Part shown: positions 1 to 7,538 of the stretch, in pieces
Layout: every line of letters starts with the position of its first letter
Position numbering within the stretch: position 1 is the stretch's first letter
Notes under the pieces: model-generated
Told to the model about the DNA's origin: nothing
Database searches by the model: none
Seen by the model: the letters and a program-made list of their open reading frames with translations, nothing else
Translations under genes and position numbers: made by a program
Assembly (NCBI GenBank): GCA_008016945.1
Contig: SSGN01000012.1
Span: 1 to 45,949 of the forward strand
Reading direction: 5' to 3'
From: Flavobacteriales bacterium
Lineage (GTDB): Bacteria; Bacteroidota; Bacteroidia; Flavobacteriales; PHOS-HE28
DNA: 45,949 bases

Positions 1-67
1 GACCTCCGGTGATAGGAGGTAGGGGCGACCATTCGGCCTATGGACACGCTCCGGCCAGGTTTGGCCA

Positions 68-385
68 TTAGTGCACGGTGATCTTGCCGCCTTTGATGTA
101 CTTCCGATCCTTTGCCACGACCAGGGTGCCATTCACGGCCAGTGCGGTGAATGATGCGGAGACCGTAGCGTTCGCATCGTGTTTGAACCCGATGCCGACC
201 AACTCGGATAGGGTCTTGCTGCCATCGCCCGACCCGGCTTTGAAGAAGGCGATCGCGTGGCGCGGCGCGTCTGGTTCGATCTTGTCCAGGTACTTCTCCG
301 CCAAGGCCAGGTCATCCGTCCAAGTGACCTCGTACTTGACCTCTTCTTGATCGACGGGATCAAGGACTTTGATGGTGATCGGCAT
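68..385 (-). CDS. Small protein of unknown function (105 aa)
   Basis: I do not recognise this protein. It starts at an ATG and has no signal peptide, membrane segment or cysteine, so it is probably a soluble cytoplasmic protein. The composition is balanced and acidic to neutral, with a beta-rich look (alternating hydrophobic residues near the N terminus, and a C-terminal stretch ending in a GGKITVH-like tail). It lies 33 bp downstream of the response regulator gene on the same strand, so co-transcription is likely. No motif points to a reaction or a partner. A real gene is supported by its intact frame, its sensible amino-acid composition and its tight spacing; antisense open frames over it look random. 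Confidence 0.7.
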   Translation of the reverse strand: MPITIKVLDPVDQEEVKYEVTWTDDLALAEKYLDKIEPDAPRHAIAFFKAGSGDGSKTLSELVGIGFKHDANATVSASFTALAVNGTLVVAKDRKYIKGGKITVH

Positions 386-418
386 GTGACATCGGGTTGA
401 TGGGTGGGTTCGGCGGGC

Positions 419-1069
419 TCAGTCGCCCCATCCTCGTTCCATGGCATATTTCACCAGGCCTGCGATGTTGCGACAGTCGAGTTTATGTAAAATATTCCTG
501 CGGTGGGTCTCCACGGTGGCGGCGCTGAGGAACAGCTGGTGGGCGATCTCCTGGCTGGTGAGCTCTTTCAGGATCAACTTCACGATCTGTACCTCGCGGC
601 TGGAGAGCGGGCCGTACTTCGATTCACCATCCCGATCCTTGTTCTTGTCCGCTGCCGCTGCCAGTGCACGGAGTTCCTCTGCGATGTATTGTTTCCCCTC
701 GGCCACGGTGCGGATGGCGGCCATCAGTTCGTTCTTGTTCGTTGATTTAAGCAGATAGCCACCCACGCCACTGTCCAACAGTTCCAACACGAACTCCCGG
801 TGGCCGTACATGCTCAGCACGATCACCCGCGTATTCGGGCTGGCCTTCTGCATATGCTTACTGGCCTCGATACCGTCCATGCCTGGCATGTTGATGTCCA
901 TGAGCACGAGGTCGGGCTTGTGTTCACGCACCAGGTCAAGGGCGGTACGGCCGTTCTGGGCCTTGCCGACCACCTTCACTTCGGGCATGTGCTCGATCAA
1001 ACTCTCGATCGCTTCCAGGAAGATGCTTTGGTCGTCGACAAGGAGCAGGCTGTACGGTGGGCGGTCCAT
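419..1069 (-). CDS. NarL/FixJ-family (LuxR-type) response regulator
   Basis: Two-domain transcription regulator. In the frame opened by the upstream TTG at 1078, the receiver domain (about residues 9-125) has the acidic pair D15-D16, the phosphoacceptor D61 in LMDINMPGMDG, S89 and K111, which is the full phosphorylation set. A LuxR/GerE helix-turn-helix follows at about 155-215 (LSSREVQIVKLI, then TVETHRRNILHKL). I prefer the ATG at 1069 (216 aa) over the in-frame TTG three codons upstream. No histidine kinase is adjacent, so the partner is unknown. The CorA gene upstream is on the same strand with a 78-bp gap. Function as a phosphorylation-dependent DNA-binding regulator is well supported by the family; the target genes cannot be told from the sequence. 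Confidence 0.93.
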   Translation of the reverse strand: MDRPPYSLLLVDDQSIFLEAIESLIEHMPEVKVVGKAQNGRTALDLVREHKPDLVLMDINMPGMDGIEASKHMQKASPNTRVIVLSMYGHREFVLELLDSGVGGYLLKSTNKNELMAAIRTVAEGKQYIAEELRALAAAADKNKDRDGESKYGPLSSREVQIVKLILKELTSQEIAHQLFLSAATVETHRRNILHKLDCRNIAGLVKYAMERGWGD

Positions 1070-1147
1070 CGGTGCCAAAGGTGCCAGTGTGGACCATGAA
1101 GGTACAATACCGGAAAACCATGAGTGTCCGGTTCCGGTGGAGCGGCG

Positions 1148-2209
1148 CTACAACCAGCGTTTCCGTCTGAACCACAGCAGCATCAACAAGGCGATCACGG
1201 CCATGAGCCCCATCACCATGGGGTAGCCGTACTTCCACTTCAGCTCGGGCATGTGATCGAAGTTCATGCCGAACACGCCCACGATGAAGGTGAGGGGGAT
1301 GAAGATGGTGCTGATGATGGTCAGGAGTTTCATCACCTGGGTCATGCGGGCGTTCTGGCCCGCGTGGTAGGTGTTCTCCAGGCTGGTGAGGATCTCGCGG
1401 TCCGTGCTGATGGCCTCGGCGATGTACACGGTGTGATCCTGCAGGTCGTTGATGTAGCGCCGGGTGCTTTTGTCGATCAGCGGGCTTTGCAGGGTGTTGA
1501 GCCTTCCGGCGAGTTCGCGGGTCGGGATCACGAACCGGTTCACGCCGATCAGGAGGCTGCGCAGCTCTTGGATGGTGAGCAGATCTTCATTCCCGGGTCG
1601 GAGCATGACCTTGCGCTCGAGGGCCTCGATCCGCTGGCCGATCTCCTCCACGATCAAGAAGTAGTTGTCCACGATCACGTCCAGAAGGGAATAGAGCAGG
1701 TAGTCGGCACCGGCGCGGCGTACCCGGCCGGTGTCGTTGCGGATCCGTTCGCGCACCGGGTCGAGCACGTCACCTGGCCGTTCTTGGAAGGAGAGCACCA
1801 GGCCTTGGCGTAGGACGAAACAGATCTGTTCACTGTGGATCCCCCCGGTCTCTTCATCGAGGTCGAGCATCTTGGCCACTACGAAGAGGGTGTCCTGGTA
1901 TTCCTCCACCTTGGGTCGATGGTCGGTGTTCAGCACATCCTCCATCAGCAGCGGGTGCAGGTTGAAGCGCTCGCTCACCGACAGCATCGTCTGGTCGTCG
2001 TTCAATCCGTCGATATCGATCCAGGTGTTCGTGCAACCGTCGTTGCCGCCATGGTGTTCGCCGATGTTGGTGATCCTGTCCTCCACCACGCGTTCGGGTC
2101 CGTACTCGAAGGTTCGGATCACGGTTTCGCCATGGGCGCGGTGGCCCACATGAACGAGCGATCCGGGCGGTAGCCCGGCCTTCCCTGATCGTTGGCGGAC
2201 TTTCTTCAT
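1148..2209 (-). CDS. corA: CorA-family magnesium/cobalt transport protein
   Basis: Inner-membrane divalent-cation channel of 353 aa, the usual CorA length. The long N-terminal cytoplasmic domain is acidic and helical. Two transmembrane helices lie at the C terminus, the first ending in the selectivity signature GMN (G314-M315-N316) within FGMNFDHMPEL. The second is followed by a basic RRKRW tail, as expected for a cytoplasmic end. The family forms homopentamers that let Mg2+ (and Co2+/Ni2+) enter down the membrane potential. The gene starts at an ATG 15 bp after the stop of the MscS gene, so the two probably share a transcript. This pairing of a cation channel with a small mechanosensitive channel suggests ion or osmotic homeostasis, which is inference. 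Confidence 0.95.
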   Translation of the reverse strand: MKKVRQRSGKAGLPPGSLVHVGHRAHGETVIRTFEYGPERVVEDRITNIGEHHGGNDGCTNTWIDIDGLNDDQTMLSVSERFNLHPLLMEDVLNTDHRPKVEEYQDTLFVVAKMLDLDEETGGIHSEQICFVLRQGLVLSFQERPGDVLDPVRERIRNDTGRVRRAGADYLLYSLLDVIVDNYFLIVEEIGQRIEALERKVMLRPGNEDLLTIQELRSLLIGVNRFVIPTRELAGRLNTLQSPLIDKSTRRYINDLQDHTVYIAEAISTDREILTSLENTYHAGQNARMTQVMKLLTIISTIFIPLTFIVGVFGMNFDHMPELKWKYGYPMVMGLMAVIALLMLLWFRRKRWL

Positions 2210-2224
2210 GGGTGTTCGATCGGG

Positions 2225-3154
2225 TTAGGGTCGCGTTCCGGCATATTCCGGTTCGGACACGGCGAAGGGGTTCTTCTGTACGAAATGCCGGATGGGCACG
2301 GAGATCGGGATGCCCTCCTGGGCGAAGCGTTCCAGGATCCTTTCGTTGAGCTCGTAGCGCATCACGCGTGCGCTCACCGGGTCTGGCGCCCATACATAGG
2401 CGCGCAGCAACACGGATCCTTCTTTGATGTCCACCACGCGGACGGCCACCTCAGGGTCTCCGGCCTGGACCTCTTCTGGTGTCCGCTTGTCGTATTGCGT
2501 TGGATGTGCCAGGCTTTCCTGCTCCATGATCCGGCGGGCCTTCTTCAGGTCGGCATCCACGGCCACCGGGATCTCCACGAACTGGCAGGTGGCTTCTTCG
2601 CGGATGCTGCTGTTCACGATCCGCTCCTCGCCGATGATGGAGTTGGGGATCACCACGCGGCGGTTCTCGAAGGTGAGGATGGTGGTATGCCGAAGGTTGA
2701 TGTCCTCCACCGTGCCGAACAATCCCTGCTGCCCCACTTGGATCACATCGCCCACGCGGAATGGTTTGAACGAGACGATGAAGATGCCACTGATGATATC
2801 GCTGAAGGCCTTCTGCGCGGCGAAGCCGAGTATGGCCACCAACAGGCCCGCACCAGCGAATAGGGTGAAGGCGAACGAACGAAGCGAGGGGATGGTGTAC
2901 ACCACGGCGAAGAAGGCGGCCACCACCACCACGGTGCGCACAGCATTCCGGAGAAAGCGGTACTGGGTGAATTCATCGCGCCCTTTGGCCTTTCTCCGGG
3001 CATAGCCACGGCGCAGGATCAGGTACATGATGCGCTCCACGAGCCAGGCCGCGGCGACCACCCCGGCGATCTTCACCAACAACAACAGGTCCATGCCGAT
3101 CGTGTGGAGGAACGAGCTTAAGGCTCCCGGTTCTGCGGCGGATGTGGCGGGCAT
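2225..3154 (-). CDS. Small-conductance mechanosensitive channel (MscS family)
   Basis: Membrane channel protein of about 309 aa from the ATG at 3154; an in-frame GTG at 3187 would add 11 residues. Three hydrophobic segments precede the MscS core: one near the N terminus (LLLLVKIAGVVAAAWLV), one around the TVVVVAAFFAVVYTI stretch, and the glycine/alanine-rich pore helix (GAGLLVAILGFAAQKAFSDIISG). The beta domain follows, with FKPFRVGDVIQVGQQGLFGTVEDI and RRVVIPNSII, both hallmark MscS motifs. The family relieves hypo-osmotic pressure by opening under membrane tension. It precedes corA by 15 bp in the same direction. A GATCTTTG motif about 10 bp upstream of the GTG resembles the Bacteroidota -7 element, which would favour the ATG start; I give this little weight. 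Confidence 0.92.
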   Translation of the reverse strand: MPATSAAEPGALSSFLHTIGMDLLLLVKIAGVVAAAWLVERIMYLILRRGYARRKAKGRDEFTQYRFLRNAVRTVVVVAAFFAVVYTIPSLRSFAFTLFAGAGLLVAILGFAAQKAFSDIISGIFIVSFKPFRVGDVIQVGQQGLFGTVEDINLRHTTILTFENRRVVIPNSIIGEERIVNSSIREEATCQFVEIPVAVDADLKKARRIMEQESLAHPTQYDKRTPEEVQAGDPEVAVRVVDIKEGSVLLRAYVWAPDPVSARVMRYELNERILERFAQEGIPISVPIRHFVQKNPFAVSEPEYAGTRP

Positions 3155-3235
3155 GGTCGTGCGGGTCCATTGAACGCTGGACCTCACCCAAAGATCCGGT
3201 CCGCTACTGACCCGGGTTGAGCGGTGTGCACGGAG

Positions 3236-3256
3236 TTGTCAGTTATCCATTGTCAG
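3236..3256. repeat. Short direct repeat in an intergenic gap
   Basis: The 7-mer TTGTCAG occurs at 3236-3242 and again at 3250-3256, 14 bp apart, in the 134-bp gap between the MscS gene start and the end of pepE. It could be paired half-sites for a regulator of the downstream mscS-corA unit, or simply imperfect microsatellite sequence of the kind seen between genes in many Bacteroidota. Nothing else recognisable lies in this gap. Confidence 0.35.
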
Positions 3257-3321
3257 ATCCATGCTCGGGGTAGCTCGAGGATGTCCGGGGCAACCTACCG
3301 GACCGCGACGGTGCTACCGGG

Positions 3322-4035
3322 TCAGGGGCGCCAAGGGCGAAGGTCCGGGAACATGGTACTGCCCGCCGGCACCTCCACCGGTTCTTGTCCCGCCCGGAAC
3401 ACTTTCATGTTCTTGCCGTGCAGTTCCATGCGCCCATTGGCCACGTGCAGGAGCGAGCCCTCTCGCAGCCCGACAACGGTGGTATGCGTGTTCAGCGCCA
3501 AGTATTCGGCGATGCGTTGATCGCGGCTTTCACCACCATGGCCAGGGATCGTCGCCTCGGTATAGTGCGGATTGATCTGGAAGGGAACCAGGTGCATGGC
3601 CCGCAGCGTTGGTGGTTCCACAATGGGCATGTCGTTCGTGGTCATGATGGTGGGGCAGGCCACGTTGCTGCCTGCGCTCCAGCCGAAGTAGGGCAGGCCG
3701 TCCTTCACGCGGTGCGCGATGGCCTTGATAAGACCTGTGCGATAGAGGTCGCGCAGCAGGAGGAAGCTGTTCCCTCCACCAACGGCCACGGCATCCACGG
3801 TGTTCAAGGTGGCCGAAGGATCGACTTCGGCATGCAGTGGTACCAGGTCCACACCCAGTGGCCCGAACACCTCGTTCACCTTGGTGTGGTACGCATCGCG
3901 CTGTGCCTCGGGCGCGGCGTAGGTGGCCAAGGCCACACGTTTCTTGCCATTCACAAAGGCGCGGACATGATCCATCGGCCATTGGAAGAACGGTTCGCCG
4001 GGCAAGGTGGAGTTGGAGAGCAGGAGGAGTTCCAT
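3322..4035 (-). CDS. pepE: Dipeptidase E (alpha-aspartyl dipeptidase, peptidase family S51)
   Basis: Cytoplasmic serine peptidase that cleaves dipeptides with an N-terminal aspartate. The 237-aa length and the nucleophile-elbow motif GWSAGSN match the family. The catalytic residues fall exactly where they are known in Salmonella PepE: S120 in the elbow, D135 in TTNDMP and H157 in INPHY. The oxyanion glycine motif GGGNS is at 87-90. There is no signal peptide. It starts at an ATG only 3 bp after the stop of the TPR-PD40-OmpA gene, so it is likely the last gene of that transcription unit. Its product could handle Asp-X dipeptides such as those released by the DPP11-like peptidase encoded at 25986-28184; that link is inference. 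Confidence 0.95.
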   Translation of the reverse strand: MELLLLSNSTLPGEPFFQWPMDHVRAFVNGKKRVALATYAAPEAQRDAYHTKVNEVFGPLGVDLVPLHAEVDPSATLNTVDAVAVGGGNSFLLLRDLYRTGLIKAIAHRVKDGLPYFGWSAGSNVACPTIMTTNDMPIVEPPTLRAMHLVPFQINPHYTEATIPGHGGESRDQRIAEYLALNTHTTVVGLREGSLLHVANGRMELHGKNMKVFRAGQEPVEVPAGSTMFPDLRPWRP

Positions 4036-4038
4036 GGT

Positions 4039-6363
4039 CTATTCAATGACTGTGCCGTGAATGGTCAGTGTGTAAGGGGAGGGCGATCCTTCCACCTCCA
4101 GGTCGATCCGGCGTTCCATCGGTCCGGGGCGTGTCCGGCCGGTGTAGCTCAAACGTATGGTTCCCGATCCTCCGGGGGGCAGCGTGGGCGGCACGCTTTC
4201 CACCAGGATGCAATCGCAAGAGGTGCGACCACGGTTGATGGTGAGCGTTGTTCGCCCGTTGTTCACCACGCGGACCGCGAAGTTCTGCGGCACGCCCTGG
4301 CGGACCGTGTCGATGGAGTAGTGCATGGCTTGGCCGAGCGGGATGGAGGATCCATCAAGGTGCACGCGTTCCACCTCGATCCTTCGTTCACGTGCAGCTT
4401 CCACACCATACACCGACCGCCCGAGGTCATTTCGGTCGTCGCTCACGCCCGAGGCCGATCGGTCTTCCCCGAAGGGCAGTACACGAAGCCGGAGCACCCC
4501 TCCATTGGTGGCGGTGCTGTCCATATACGTCTTCAGCCGGCCGCCTTCAACCATGTACAGGTGGTTCCGCAGGCTTTCGATGCGGCGTAGGCTGAGGTTG
4601 CGGTTGTAGTCGTTCCGCGCCAAGGGGCTGGCATGTCCGCGCACATCCAGGGTGATGTGTTCGCCGTGCTCCAGTGCCGGGATCAAGGCCTGTATCAGTT
4701 CGTCGAGCATCTTCCGACCGTGCTCCACTTCGTTGGTGAAGAAGGCGTCGAAGGTCGTGGGGTCTTCGTATGTGCTGCGATAGGTGGCGATGAGCTTGCG
4801 GTAGGCATCGTACGTTTGGCCGTAGCGCTGGCTGGTGGTGGTGCGGCGTGTGCGGGGCTCAGGTTCGTCGTTGTGGAAGTACAGTTTCAGTGGGAACCGT
4901 TGTTGGATCCGGAGCAGTGCATCCATGGCTTTCGAGGTGGCCTCGGCGGCGCTATCCACAACGGGTGTGGATGGGATGTGCGCCTCAGTGGTCTTGTGCA
5001 GACGCTGGGTACGGTAGATGTCGTTACAGCACGTTTCACCCTTGTTCGCGAAGGAGCCAATGCGGTTGCTGGTGAACCAACCCACCCCGGAAAGCGCATC
5101 GTACACCGGATAGAGGTCGTTCGCAGGCGAGTTCAGCATGGTCATGTTCTTCGGTGCCGCGAATGCACCGCTGGTCCACGGGCTTTGGAAGATGTCGTAC
5201 CCACCAAGGCCCGCATGGTAGTCACTGCTGAACAGGAGCGCTCCGGTGGCGCCATCGAAGGAGGGTGTGCTTTCATTGCCGGGGGAGTTCACCAAGGGGC
5301 CGGCGTTCCGGATGTTGGAAAGGGTGTTGCCAACAAGATCACCGTACCAGATGTCGATCCCCCCTTCACCGCCGGGACTTGCGAAGAAGAGCACGTCCTT
5401 GCCCTCCATCGTCGTGGACCACGGTTGTGTGGCACCTGGGTGAGCCTCCAAGCCCGACACGGGAACGGCGGGGCTGTTGGGTGTGCGCGTGGCGATATGT
5501 TTCGTGCCATCGCCACCGATCATGGTGAAGAACATGCGCGCACCATCGGGCGCCCACATCAGGTTGGCCTGTGCGTGCCCTATCGCATCGGCAGGTCCTT
5601 GCTCTTGCATGGGCAGGCTCCATCCCTGTGCGGTGGGTCTGCTGGTGAACAAGGCCACGCGGTAGTTCGCGGTGTCCTGCACCTGGCCGTCATCGTTCAG
5701 GTCGCCGCGCAGGCTGCTGAACCAGAGCGTGCTGTCCGGTCCTGGCCGTGCGCCGAACTCACTGTCGTTCGTGTTCACCGGTGCGGGTAGGTGCGACACT
5801 TCGAATTCGGCATCCGGCAGCTCTTGCTCGGCGAGCTGGCATCCGGCGATGGCATTGCGTGCACGGCGCGCAAGTGCGGAGTTCGGGTCCTTCTCCTTGC
5901 TCAATACCTTGTTCCACGTGATCAAGGCGTCACTGTATCGACCATCGCAAAGCTGCATCTCGCCCAACCAGCGGAGCGCATCGCGATAGGTGCGTCCTCC
6001 ATCCTTCTGGTATACGCGATGGTACAGCTCGATCGCCTGTGGGTACTGGTTGCTTGATCGGCAAGCTTCGGCTTGTTTCCATTGCAGGTTCAGGCGTCCG
6101 GGTTCCAATGCCAAGGCAGCGGCGTAGAAACGTGAAGCACCGTAATACTCCTCCCTGGTCATGGCGCGGTCGCCCCAAGTGGTGAATTGGTCAACGGATT
6201 GGGCAAGGACGCCTGGTGTTGCCGGAGCGATCGAGATCGCCAGCAGGAGCATGCAACGCCAAGTGTCGGAGATCGCTTTCGCGATCGTGCCCGCGAGCGT
6301 GGTCGCGGGGCGACCTCCGTTCGCGGGCCATGCGGCAACATCGTTCGGATGGGTGTACCTCAT
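4039..6363 (-). CDS. TPR-PD40-OmpA-like envelope protein with C-terminal DUF1573-like domain
   Basis: Probable periplasmic or outer-membrane-associated scaffold of 774 aa. A hydrophobic segment at about 38-54, ending near GVLAQ, is a likely signal peptide with an unusually long leader. TPR helices follow (about 60-180), then PD40/WD40-like propeller blades (about 200-470; FSSDYHAGLGGYDIF and similar), then a divergent OmpA-like peptidoglycan-binding region (about 535-690; ITLDVRGHASPLARNDYN, ending in ERRIEVERV). The last ~75 residues resemble DUF1573: NNGRTTLTIN, the CDC motif and LPPGGSGTIRLSY parallel the protein at 31482-32000. The TPR-propeller-OmpA order recalls PorE of the Porphyromonas T9SS, which anchors the system to peptidoglycan. 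It lies 2 bp after a PorP/SprF gene. Role in T9SS is inference from context. Confidence 0.85.
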   Translation of the reverse strand: MRYTHPNDVAAWPANGGRPATTLAGTIAKAISDTWRCMLLLAISIAPATPGVLAQSVDQFTTWGDRAMTREEYYGASRFYAAALALEPGRLNLQWKQAEACRSSNQYPQAIELYHRVYQKDGGRTYRDALRWLGEMQLCDGRYSDALITWNKVLSKEKDPNSALARRARNAIAGCQLAEQELPDAEFEVSHLPAPVNTNDSEFGARPGPDSTLWFSSLRGDLNDDGQVQDTANYRVALFTSRPTAQGWSLPMQEQGPADAIGHAQANLMWAPDGARMFFTMIGGDGTKHIATRTPNSPAVPVSGLEAHPGATQPWSTTMEGKDVLFFASPGGEGGIDIWYGDLVGNTLSNIRNAGPLVNSPGNESTPSFDGATGALLFSSDYHAGLGGYDIFQSPWTSGAFAAPKNMTMLNSPANDLYPVYDALSGVGWFTSNRIGSFANKGETCCNDIYRTQRLHKTTEAHIPSTPVVDSAAEATSKAMDALLRIQQRFPLKLYFHNDEPEPRTRRTTTSQRYGQTYDAYRKLIATYRSTYEDPTTFDAFFTNEVEHGRKMLDELIQALIPALEHGEHITLDVRGHASPLARNDYNRNLSLRRIESLRNHLYMVEGGRLKTYMDSTATNGGVLRLRVLPFGEDRSASGVSDDRNDLGRSVYGVEAARERRIEVERVHLDGSSIPLGQAMHYSIDTVRQGVPQNFAVRVVNNGRTTLTINRGRTSCDCILVESVPPTLPPGGSGTIRLSYTGRTRPGPMERRIDLEVEGSPSPYTLTIHGTVIE

Positions 6364-6365
6364 GC

Positions 6366-7538
6366 TCAGATCTGCGGGGGGCAGGCCTTGTATCGTACGG
6401 GGATCGCGGGGCGCTTTCGAAGGATCCGGATCGCCGTGAGTTCGATCCCTCCCCGGTTGCGGCTTGCGGGCACCAGGTCGCTGGTGTTGATGTCATAGCT
6501 CAAACCGAAGGTCCAATCGTCGTGCTCCAAACCGGCGTAGAGGTACCCGGCATCGGCGGCGCGGTAGTGTGCGCCGAGGAGCACGGCGCGGTTCAAGCCA
6601 TAGCTATCCAGTAGGATGTAGCGCAGGTTGGTGCCGAGGTCCATTTCCCGGAATACACCCTGCGCCATGTATTGCACCATGGGCAGCAGATCGAGCTTGG
6701 TGCCGATGGGGAAGCGCGCCATCACCTGGCCGGTCATGCGCACGTCCAGGTCGGTGCTTGGGCCGCTCAGGAAGCTGATGCCGGGGGTGGAGAGGTTGAA
6801 CGCTCCAAGCGCCACCTGCACGTGTGTGCGCGCATCGGCCTGGTAGTGGTACGAGGCGCCGGCATGAATATCGGCGTGGGTCATGGCGCTGCGTGCGAAC
6901 TGCTCTCCAGTGGCAAGGTCGGGGTCGTAGTAGTAGCCGTTGTACTGGTTGTCGAAGGTCAGGTCCGCGCGGTCGAGGGAGAGCGAGGTGAACCCCACCT
7001 GTATCCCACCACGGAGGGAGTGACGGCGCTCATGCCCGAGGCGTGTCGTCCAGCTCGCACCGATGCTCAGGTGGGTCAGTTGCAGCTTGCTGTCTCCGGC
7101 CTTGTCGTTGAAGAGCCATGCGCCGAGACCCAGGCCCTGAACACCGGTCGCGTTGGCGGCATCGCCACCAAGTGCGAAGGTGCGGTAGGGCGTGGTCACC
7201 GAACGCCACTGTTGACGGAATATGCCGTTGAAGCGATAGTCCCCATCGAAGGCTCCGATCAACCCCGGGCCTGATGCCAACGGTGCATTGAAGAACTGCG
7301 AGAAGTGGATGTCCTGTGCGGTCGAGGGGAGGGCGAAGAAGGCGAGGAAGGTGAGGAAGAGAAGGCGGAGGGCGGAGCGCAAAGGGTGAATGGGGAATGG
7401 GCAATGGGGAAGATGGAACGATCGGCCAAGGATCCCATTTCGACCTTGGGGGCGTGTTTGGTGGTAGCTGGTGCCATCCCTTCGGCAAGAAGCTGGCTTC
7501 CCACTCACCATTCGCGATCCACCGTTCATTGTGATCAT
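6366..7538 (-). CDS. PorP/SprF-family type IX secretion membrane protein (module 2)
   Basis: Outer-membrane beta-barrel of the PorP/SprF family, which in Flavobacterium is needed for secretion of type B sorting-domain substrates. The family start is visible: a signal peptide ending in STAQ, then DIHFSQFFNAPLASGPGL, then many short beta strands. The frame opens at an ATG that overlaps the upstream stop (ATGA), but the first 52 residues do not look like a leader and cover a 7-bp microsatellite. An in-frame TTG at 7382 would give a textbook signal peptide (MRSALRLLFLTFLAFFALPS) and a 338-aa protein, the usual size. The coordinates show the full open frame; I think the functional start may be the TTG. 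It is downstream of a type B substrate and followed after 2 bp by a PD40-OmpA gene. Confidence 0.88.
   Translation of the reverse strand: MITMNGGSRMVSGKPASCRRDGTSYHQTRPQGRNGILGRSFHLPHCPFPIHPLRSALRLLFLTFLAFFALPSTAQDIHFSQFFNAPLASGPGLIGAFDGDYRFNGIFRQQWRSVTTPYRTFALGGDAANATGVQGLGLGAWLFNDKAGDSKLQLTHLSIGASWTTRLGHERRHSLRGGIQVGFTSLSLDRADLTFDNQYNGYYYDPDLATGEQFARSAMTHADIHAGASYHYQADARTHVQVALGAFNLSTPGISFLSGPSTDLDVRMTGQVMARFPIGTKLDLLPMVQYMAQGVFREMDLGTNLRYILLDSYGLNRAVLLGAHYRAADAGYLYAGLEHDDWTFGLSYDINTSDLVPASRNRGGIELTAIRILRKRPAIPVRYKACPPQI
7388..7408. repeat. 7-bp tandem repeat, three units
   Basis: Three consecutive units, GAATGGG, GAATGGG and CAATGGG, lie just upstream (on the minus strand) of the TTG that I propose as the start of the PorP/SprF protein. 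Such simple repeats are typical of non-coding spacers, and this supports a start inside, not at the beginning of, the open frame. Confidence 0.7.

Noticed and set aside
2..20. ACCTCC/GGAGGT inverted repeat at the left edge as a terminator
   Set aside because: The stem is only 6 bp, no T tract is visible before the window ends, and it is 47 bp past the stop, so support is too weak.
4633..5790. 385-codon open frame on the plus strand opposite the TPR-PD40-OmpA gene
   Set aside because: No start context or domain, and it lies fully within a well-supported gene.
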